Made by a program: the position numbers and the translations under genes. Below are positions 45,829-53,400 of a stretch of DNA of 64,000 nucleotides, in pieces (position 1 is the stretch's first letter; each line of letters begins with the position of its first letter). The stretch spans positions 45,176 through 109,175 of the forward strand of contig JANQRQ010000321.1 in assembly GCA_028284485.1 (NCBI GenBank), written 5' to 3'. Origin of the DNA: Planctomycetaceae bacterium. Lineage in GTDB: Bacteria > Planctomycetota > Planctomycetia > Planctomycetales > Planctomycetaceae. Under the pieces are notes generated by a model. It saw only the letters and a program-made list of their open reading frames with translations, was not told the DNA's origin and searched no databases.

Positions 45829-46929
45829 CTAGTCCACTTTTCGCAATAATTCACCGGGGAAGTCCAAAACACCCGGCCGATTATGAAACGCCAACACTTC
45901 AATTTTGTCGCCCGGCTTCGCCGTAATTAATACATCTAGGAATCGTCGCTCGACGCGCTGCACGGTGACTTCCTTGCCGATAGCGTTTTCTGGATTTTTT
46001 GCTTCGCTGCGCGGGTGGGACCGCACGACCTTTTCCAACTTGAGTTTGAACTCACCTTTTTCGACGTCCTTGCTCTTCAAACTTCCAATTAAGACACCGC
46101 GGAAGCCATTTAGGCCTGCTGGAAGTCCCTGCGCCGTCGACTTATCTTTCTGTTTCGATTTGGCGTCAGGTTTCGACTTCGATTCTTTGGATGCCTTGCG
46201 GACAAATTCGGCAACGGTGACATGATCGCTACGCAGCCCAATATGCCGGACGCCGGCTTCAATCCGGTCCCCTGTCTTTAATCCATGGTATGCTTCTTTT
46301 CTTTGCCAAAACCCTGCCAACATCATCTTCTTGCCTTCGATACTTTTCGGCTTCTTGGCTCGATTGTTTTTCCACGTGTCTAACACGTGATCCACTTTGA
46401 CAATCAATTCGAATGTTTCAGGATCTTTTTTGACGACTTTTGCAGCGACCGCCCCTTCAAATCCCCGAAACTCTTCGGGAAGTTCTGGATAATCGGACGG
46501 ATCGAACGGCGCAACTTTCCGCAACAGTTCGCCGGGAAAAGTCAGATAATCCCCACGGTCGTGCCGCGATTCGAATTCCAGCGTTTCGCCCGGCTTAACA
46601 AGCAGCAGCACGTCGAGCCATTTGCCCGTGACACCGTTGATGGCGATCGTCTTACCCACAATGCTCTTCGGATTTTCCGCTTTGCTATTTCGCCAAACGC
46701 GTGGTACGGCATCGACTGTGACCACGAATTCTCCTCGTTCGACGTCCTTTTTGACCAGCCGACCAACAACCATTCCGTTGAAGTTTTTGATTGCTTCCGG
46801 AAGCGCTTCGGCAGTAACGGCTGCCGGCTTGTTCGACTGCAGCGATTCCTGCTTTTGGTTCTTTTCGTCACCTTCGGTCGACGCAACCAAAACAGCGAAA
46901 ACGACAATAACAATGAGCTGTCGAAACAT
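45829..46929 (-). CDS. Secreted protein of three tandem ~100-residue repeats, unknown family
   Basis: A 366-residue protein from ATG 46929 (MFRQLIVIVVFAVLVASTEG); the frame begins 20 codons earlier but the signal peptide starts here. After a linker, three homologous modules occur (about 43-143, 150-250, 268-366), each with F-x-G-x(5)-[KL]-x-[KS]-K-D, a KxP/ENPKSIxGK-type segment, and ending in FPGELLRKV (copies 1 and 3) or AEFVRKA (copy 2). Copies 1 and 3 also share WLDVLLLVKPGE versus FLDVLITAKPGD. A Lys/Ser-rich linker separates copies 2 and 3. No enzyme motif; a structural or binding role is likely. It precedes DUF1549 by 26 bp, so it is the first gene of that operon. Confidence 0.8.
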   Translation of the reverse strand: MFRQLIVIVVFAVLVASTEGDEKNQKQESLQSNKPAAVTAEALPEAIKNFNGMVVGRLVKKDVERGEFVVTVDAVPRVWRNSKAENPKSIVGKTIAINGVTGKWLDVLLLVKPGETLEFESRHDRGDYLTFPGELLRKVAPFDPSDYPELPEEFRGFEGAVAAKVVKKDPETFELIVKVDHVLDTWKNNRAKKPKSIEGKKMMLAGFWQRKEAYHGLKTGDRIEAGVRHIGLRSDHVTVAEFVRKASKESKSKPDAKSKQKDKSTAQGLPAGLNGFRGVLIGSLKSKDVEKGEFKLKLEKVVRSHPRSEAKNPENAIGKEVTVQRVERRFLDVLITAKPGDKIEVLAFHNRPGVLDFPGELLRKVD

Positions 46930-47121
46930 GAGCGAGTTCCTTTCAATCAAGCCGCTCGTATTGATGAGCACAGTCCTGGAAGAAGCCATTCATCTACATG
47001 TGTAAATCTAAGAGTTGTGAACGACAATGTCAATCGGATGATCGACATTGATCATTACCGAAACTGAGGGGGCCGTCCCATTCCATGGACGCGACGTCAT
47101 AGCGCCGTTCGTCAACGCAAA

Positions 47122-47976
47122 CTAATGGACCGCTTGAAGAATCTCCGCAAATCGCTGCCCATATTGGATGTAGGTTTCGTAGGCAACTTGGGGATCGCTG
47201 GCCTGTTTGTCGAGGTGAATGACCGACTCGATGTGCGGTTCGATTGAGAATCCACCAGTGTATCTGCTTTCGATGAGGTCCCGTGTGATCTCCGCGACGT
47301 ATCCAAGTCCTTCGCCGGGAAAGCAGGCGGTCACGCCGTTCTCCGAATCCCCGTCAGCGTGTCTGCGATAGTCTTTGATATGCACATAGACGATGTGGTC
47401 GCGCAGCGCGCGATATAACTCCCAAACATCTTGGCCGCTGCAGATGGGATTGCCTGTGTCGAAGACAAGCTTCAGATGTGGTGAGTCGACTTGGTCCAAT
47501 AGCTCAATCGTTTGTTCAGCAGATTGACTCGCCCAGCCGTGGCAATTCTCGTGGACCAAGACAACATCTGCCGATGCGGCAAGGTCGGTCAATGTCTGCA
47601 TTCGTTCGATGACTTGTTTTCGCCATTCCTCTTCGCCGAGTGGCGGATTACTGTTGGGATAGCTCATGCAACGAATGAAGCGTGTCCCCATTTGCTGCAT
47701 ACGCGGAATCGCCCGCCTCAATTCTGCGAGATCGATGTCAACATCGGTGTTAATGGGTCTCGCCCAATTCGCGAGTTGCGATGCAAAACACGAAACTGAG
47801 ATTCCCGCCTCGGAAAGCCTTTGGGCAATGCCATCAAACGTTACGTCGGCGACGTCGGTGATGCAGGTGCCGCCAATCGTTCTCAATTCGATATGCTTCC
47901 AATCGAGTTCTTGATGAGCGCGGATTTGCGTCGCGATGTCTCGGCCTGCTTCGTCGGCGATACCAGAAAGGAACAT
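47122..47976 (-). CDS. Sugar phosphate isomerase/epimerase-like TIM-barrel protein
   Basis: A 284-residue protein from ATG 47976 (MFLSGIADEAGRDIATQIRA), preceded by GTGAGGGTGAAG; the longer frame to 48024 would include a palindrome as coding. WKHIELRTIGGTCITDV, VVLVHENCHGWASQSAEQTI (metal-ligand Glu and His), LKLVFDTGNPICSGQDVWEL (Asp), IVYVHIKDYRRHADGD (His) and GGFSIEPHIESVIHLDKQ (Glu) are the xylose-isomerase-like barrel signatures. It probably isomerises or epimerises a sugar or sugar derivative with a divalent metal. No signal peptide, so cytoplasmic. The promoter region is shared with the divergent methyltransferase gene. Confidence 0.88.
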   Translation of the reverse strand: MFLSGIADEAGRDIATQIRAHQELDWKHIELRTIGGTCITDVADVTFDGIAQRLSEAGISVSCFASQLANWARPINTDVDIDLAELRRAIPRMQQMGTRFIRCMSYPNSNPPLGEEEWRKQVIERMQTLTDLAASADVVLVHENCHGWASQSAEQTIELLDQVDSPHLKLVFDTGNPICSGQDVWELYRALRDHIVYVHIKDYRRHADGDSENGVTACFPGEGLGYVAEITRDLIESRYTGGFSIEPHIESVIHLDKQASDPQVAYETYIQYGQRFAEILQAVH

Positions 47977-48021
47977 CTTCACCCTCACTTTTCTATGCGC
48001 AACTCCCGAGGACCGCTGATT

Positions 48022-48036
48022 CACGGCTCAGCCGTG
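48022..48036. promoter_or_regulatory. 15-bp palindrome upstream of the sugar isomerase-like gene
   Basis: CACGGCT-C-AGCCGTG is a perfect inverted repeat 45 bp upstream of ATG 47976. It may be an operator for an unidentified regulator or a transcript hairpin. Seen directly; function is inferred. Confidence 0.35.
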
Positions 48037-48427
48037 TGGCCGACTCAGTTGATATGGTAAGTCGTAGTATCCTAATGTTTCTTAGAATGCATGCAAAATT
48101 TACCTGATTCCTGTGCAAGATTCCTCTTCACGATTTACTGGCCCTAAGCAGTTCGGCAAACAATTCCAGCGTTATGGCTACTAAGCGACGCGTTCTTAAC
48201 CGTTTCCACTTCACATTGATGCTTTTCACCTCATGTCGGACGCCGTTGCCAACATAGCGTCTGGCGACCAGGCTTCCGCACGCGATGCTTACATTGCACG
48301 AAAATTTCCCAAACGAACTTGTGTATCCGCATTGATATTCGAAAAACAAACTTTCGCCACGAGTCGTCTCCTCGGTTTCACTGCGTACACAAACGGCGTA
48401 GAATTAGCGGGCAAACTAATTGACTTT

Positions 48428-48437
48428 AGGAGGAGGT
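48428..48437 (+). promoter_or_regulatory. Strong Shine-Dalgarno fixing a GTG start
   Basis: AGGAGGAGGT, an extended anti-16S match, lies 4 bases (counting from its end) before GTG 48441. It decides the methyltransferase start over a TTG at 48420, which lies upstream of it. Confidence 0.85.
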
Positions 48438-48440
48438 CAC

Positions 48441-50117
48441 GTGGGTCTAAGCCCCAATGCTATCTACACCGGGGATTGTGTTAACCGATTGGCTGAAGTC
48501 GACAAAGGCTCCGTCGACTTGGTCTTCGCCGACCCCCCATTCAATATCGGTTACGAATACGACGTTTACGATGATCGGCAATCGCCGAAAGAATATGTCA
48601 ACTGGTGCAAAACGTGGTTAAACGGCATCCACACCTGCCTGAAACCGAACGGATCATTTTGGCTGGCCATTGGTGATGAGTTTGCAGCAGAACTCAAGGT
48701 TGCTGCTCAGTACGACGTGGGGTTCCATTGTCGATCCTGGGTGATCTGGTACTACACCTTTGGTGTCAATTGCGTGCGGAGTTTCAGCCGATCGCATACA
48801 CACCTGTTCCATTTCGTCAAAGATCCGGACGACTTTACATTTAACCAAGACAACCCTGCGATTCGCGTCGCTTCGGCTCGTCAATTGGTCTACGCCGATG
48901 CTCGCGCCAATCCGAAAGGGCGTCTCCCGGACAACACATGGATCTACCGTCCCCAGGATGCGCCTCCACCCTACGGCTTCCTGCCGGAACACGACACGTG
49001 GTATTTCGCACGAGTCGCCGGCACCTTCAAAGAGCGTCAGGGATTCCATGGTTGCCAAATGCCCGAGCAACTACTCGGACGCATTATTCGAACGTCCAGC
49101 AATCCGCGAGACGTTGTGCTCGATCCGTTTGGCGGCAGCGGCACGACGCTCGCCGTGGCGAAGAAACTCGGCCGCCAATGGATTGGCTTCGAGCTGTCGA
49201 AGCAATATGCGGCTCGGATTGACGAACGACTATCTGAAGTAAAACCAGGCGACGAGTTAAACGGCCCTGCCGATCCTCTTGCCAGCGCTCCTGCAACAAA
49301 CAATGGACGCCGCAATGTCGGGGTGCGCAACGGGCAGACCATCCCCCACGCGGACAAGAAGACCGAAAAAGGAATCATTGCCGCTTTCAAGAAATCGTGC
49401 GACGGTTATTCTGCCGACCACGTCTTGTGTGAACCGGAGCTCGATGCGGCATTCGTCAAGGAATGTAATCAACAAGGGGTTGCAGGAACTCCGTTCGTAT
49501 TCAACCGATTGCTGCTCCGCTTGAGAAAAGCAGGCAAGCTTCCCAAAGGCAATAAACACGGTAAGCGGTTGACCTTTGCCGAGATGGATCCGTACAGCTT
49601 CGCCGGTGAAATCGCCCTACGACTGTTAGAGATCGACTACGGACTCGCTCTCGACGACATCTTGTGCTCGCCGGATGCCGCCCGCGAATTCGACGAATTG
49701 GCTTCCGAGTTTGCCCCCGGATTCTCGCCGTTCCAGTATCGATGGGCAGCGTTATCTCTCCGAAAGCGAGCGATTAAGTCGAAGTCGCTGGCAATAAACC
49801 AATTCGCCGACTGGCGTCGGAAACGGCTTCCGCGATTGCAGCCAATCGAAAATTTCCGACGCAAATCGACGGACGCGCCCGGCGTGTACATCCTGTCTGG
49901 TGAAAATCAACAACTCTACGTCGGCGCAAGCCACAATGTGCAAGATCATTTGGCAAGATTCGCAGCGTCCGAAAGTTGGCAGCGGCTTGGATTGAGTTCC
50001 TACCGATTCATGTCAGGAGAGGAAAAAACTCTTCACGGACTACAATCTGCCCTTGTCGGCCGTATGCAGCCGATGTTGAACACGGCGCTGCTCATGCCGA
50101 CCGACTCAGGGACATAG
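48441..50117 (+). CDS. DNA methyltransferase (N6-adenine/N4-cytosine type) fused to a degenerate GIY-YIG domain
   Basis: A 558-residue protein starting at GTG 48441, set by AGGAGGAGGT just upstream. The methyltransferase comprises motif IV DPPFNIGY (D31) near the N-terminus and motif I DPFGGSGTTLAVAKKLGR (D228) later, so DPPF precedes FGG, the beta-type order of amino-methyltransferases. The middle (about 300-460) is a helical region of unknown role. The C-terminal 85 residues look like a GIY-YIG domain: APGVYIL (GVY481-483), LYVGAS (YVG493-495), then N499 and a terminal PMLN (N547). The catalytic Arg (expected at 503) is His and the catalytic Glu (expected at 535) is Gln, so the nuclease should be inactive. 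Target site unknown; no separate restriction gene is nearby. It could be an orphan or regulatory methyltransferase. Confidence 0.85.
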   Translation: MGLSPNAIYTGDCVNRLAEVDKGSVDLVFADPPFNIGYEYDVYDDRQSPKEYVNWCKTWLNGIHTCLKPNGSFWLAIGDEFAAELKVAAQYDVGFHCRSWVIWYYTFGVNCVRSFSRSHTHLFHFVKDPDDFTFNQDNPAIRVASARQLVYADARANPKGRLPDNTWIYRPQDAPPPYGFLPEHDTWYFARVAGTFKERQGFHGCQMPEQLLGRIIRTSSNPRDVVLDPFGGSGTTLAVAKKLGRQWIGFELSKQYAARIDERLSEVKPGDELNGPADPLASAPATNNGRRNVGVRNGQTIPHADKKTEKGIIAAFKKSCDGYSADHVLCEPELDAAFVKECNQQGVAGTPFVFNRLLLRLRKAGKLPKGNKHGKRLTFAEMDPYSFAGEIALRLLEIDYGLALDDILCSPDAAREFDELASEFAPGFSPFQYRWAALSLRKRAIKSKSLAINQFADWRRKRLPRLQPIENFRRKSTDAPGVYILSGENQQLYVGASHNVQDHLARFAASESWQRLGLSSYRFMSGEEKTLHGLQSALVGRMQPMLNTALLMPTDSGT

Positions 50118-50442
50118 CCTCCCGTCAGTTGCTGGCATTTCTCACATCACCAAAGCAACTTTGGCAAAACGAGAAAATCATTTACGGCCGTTACGCAATC
50201 GAATCTGATTGGTGCCCCCGTATTCAATATATTCTCCTAGGAAACGAGCGAGCGACATTGAGGCAAGTCGTGCTCTTGGTTTCCTATGATTCAAGTAGGA
50301 TATCGATCGAAAATCCTCCTATCGCCCCGACGATTTGCGAATTCCCGCCGGGCTGCAGTTCCGTGGGAAGTCCGTTACAATAGGCGATCCTGGCCCCCGA
50401 CTCAGAATTCGCACTCAGTAATCACGTGGATTGACGGAAAAG
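50118..50442. other. Intergenic region upstream of the giant kinase gene
   Basis: 325 bp between two plus-strand genes. AT-rich stretches around 50225-50240 and 50285-50325, including GTTACAATAG (50377-50386) that could be a -10 region, precede the kinase. I see no gene, tRNA or repeat. Confidence 0.4.
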
Positions 50443-53400
50443 ATGGTGAGTTCCAGCCCTCTGGACGAAACACAGGGACCGGATGGGGTTCCCGTTGATG
50501 ACGACGCTGATTTTGAATTGTCCGGAGTCGACCTAGAGCGTATCGGACGGTACCGAATTGAAAGGCTGCTCGGGAAGGGTGGATTCGGCCTCGTCTACCT
50601 GGCACGCGATGAAAAGCTCGACCGTGCGGTTGCGGTGAAGATCCCACACGCCAGCTTGATGCGCTCGCCAGAAGAGGCCGAAGCCTATCTGGCAGAAGCT
50701 CGAATTGTCGCGAATCTGGACCACCCGGGAATAGTGCCGGTTCATGACGTCGGCAGTACCGAGAGCTGCCCTTGTTACGTCGTTTCCAAATTTGTCGAAG
50801 GGACCGATCTTGCGACACGGATGAAAATGAACCGGTTTCGGTACGCAGAATCCGCCGAACTTGTGGCAACGATTGCTGATGCTCTTCACTACGCCCACAA
50901 GCAGGGTCTGGTCCATCGAGATGTCAAGCCGGGGAACATTTTGATCGACAGCGAGGGCAGGCCGCACATCGTTGATTTCGGCCTCGCCCTCCATGAAGAG
51001 GATATTGGCAAAGGCCCCAAGTACGCCGGAACGCCCGCCTACATGTCACCAGAACAAGCTCGCGGCGAGGGACATCGCGTTGATGGCCGTTCCGATATCT
51101 TTAGCTTGGGTGTCGTGTTTTATGAGCTGTTGGTTGGTCGTCGACCGTTTCGAGGCGACACACAGTCCGAGTTATTGGAGCAAGTAACGAGTTTTGAACC
51201 CCGACCGCTCCGCCAGTACGACGAGAGATTACCGAAGGAGCTGGAACGGATTTGTCACAGGTCGCTATCGAAACGTGCAAGCGAGCGTTACTCGTCTGCT
51301 CATGATCTTGCCGAAGACCTCAGACACTTTCTGGCGGAACACACCGCCACAACTGGCGCCGCATCCGAAGTTTCGCCTCCGGTAACAGGACATTCGATCG
51401 CATCACAGGATCGTTCCCAATTGGTCACAATGTCGCAAGCATCCATGGGGGTCTCGACAGCCTCCATCGGGCTCGGTTCGGGTGACCGCCTGCCGATCAA
51501 AGTTGTTCCCAAAGGGCTGCGGTCATTCGATGCTCACGATGCCGACTTCTTCCTCGAGCTGTTACCCGGCCCGCGAGACCGTGACGGATTGCCGGACAGT
51601 ATACGGTTCTGGAAAAGTCGTATCGAACAAACAGACCCGGATCACACATTCTCGGTGGGGCTCATCTATGGGCCGTCGGGCTGTGGCAAATCCTCTCTCG
51701 TGAAAGCGGGATTGCTGCCCTTACTATCCGAGGATGTTATCCCTGTCTATGTCGAGGCGACTCCCGACGAAACTGAAAGCCGTTTGCTACGAGGCCTACG
51801 CAGACGCTGTCCGCTATTAGACGAAAGCCTCGATGCCACGCAAACCATTTCCGCATTACGCCGTGGTCGCGGGATCCCACTCGGGAAAAAGGTAGTCATC
51901 GTCCTTGATCAGTTCGAACAATGGCTGCACACACATGGTAAACGCGAGAATACGGAATTAACACAGGCTCTCCGCCAGTGCGACGGCGGCCGCGTTCAAT
52001 GCATTTTGATGGTGCGCGACGATTTCTGGCTGGCCGTCAGCCGGTTCCTCCGAGATTTGGAGGTACGCCTGATCGAAGGAAATAACATCGCATTGGTCGA
52101 TTTATTTGATGTCGACCATGCCAAACGCGTGTTAGCAGCCTTCGGAAGGGCCTTCGGAAAACTACCAGAGAACGTCAATGAGGCGCCAAAGGAGCAAAGA
52201 GACTTTGTCACACAGTCCGTCGCGGGTTTAGCTGAGGAAGGCAAAGTCATTTGCGTTCGCTTGGCTTTATTTGCCGAAATGATGAAAGCCAAATCGTGGA
52301 CACCTGCGACTCTGAAACAAGTCGGCGGCACGCAAGGTGTCGGCGTGACCTTTTTGGATGAGACCTTCAGCTCTCCATCAGCATCACCGGAGCGGCGTTA
52401 TCATCAAAAAGCAGCCCGGGCCGTCCTCAAAGCACTGTTACCGGAATCCGGCTCGGACATCAAAGGCGAAATGAAGTCATGCGACGAACTGAAACGCGCC
52501 TCGGGATATGCCGAGCGTCCGAGAGACTTTGCTGAATTGGTGGAAATCCTTGACTCTGGCATTCGGCTCATCACACCCACGGATCCCGAAGGTGCCGACG
52601 TTGATGGCGACTCCACCGTGAGCATGACACCAGGGCAGGAATACTATCAGCTAACGCATGACTATCTCGTTCCATCGCTGCGCGACTGGCTCACTCGCAA
52701 GCAACGAGAAACACGTCGCGGTCGAGCAGAGCTAAAACTGAATGAGCGTTCGGTCCTATGGTCATCCAAACCAGAGAATCGCTATCTACCTTCTTGGTGG
52801 GAATACGTCACGATCCGAATGTTGACGGATAGAAAACTTTGGACGCAATCTCAACAGGAGATGATGAGCAAAGCACGCAAAGTGCATAGTCTTCGCACGG
52901 GACTTGTAGCATTCTTGGTTGTCTGCGGCGGCCTCATCGGGTTGGGAATTCACAATTCGATCAACGAAACCGAACGTGTCACGCGCGCAGAGGTATTAGT
53001 TGATTCCCTGGTCAACGCTGAAACATCACAGATCCGTACCATCTTGTTCGACATTGAAGATCTACGGCGCTGGGTGGACCCGTTGCTATACGACAAAATC
53101 GGCGGCACGGCCGATGGCTCTGCTGCAAAGTTACATTTGACTCTCGCGTTACTCCCCATTGATGAAAGCCAATTGAAGTATCTACGGGAACAGTTAACAA
53201 TTTGCCCGATTGATCAATTCTCTGTCTTACGCGCTTTATTGCATACCAGGCGCGATGACATTTCCAAAGCATTATGGGAAATCGTCCACGATGATCAAAT
53301 CGAAGCGAAGCGACGATTCCAAGCTGCGGTTGCCTTAGCCGATTTTGAGCCTGATCATGAAAGCTGGCCCGGCATTGCACCATTTGTAGCCGAATATCTG

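Larger units (their letters stand above)
47977..48440. other. Divergent intergenic region between sugar isomerase-like and methyltransferase genes
   Basis: 464 bp holding two outward promoters, the 15-bp palindrome at 48022-48036 and the strong ribosome-binding site at 48428-48437. Open frames in it show no family resemblance. No tRNA seen. Confidence 0.5.

Noticed and set aside
48420..48440. TTG start of the methyltransferase at 48420
   Set aside because: The strong AGGAGGAGGT lies downstream of this TTG and points to GTG 48441.
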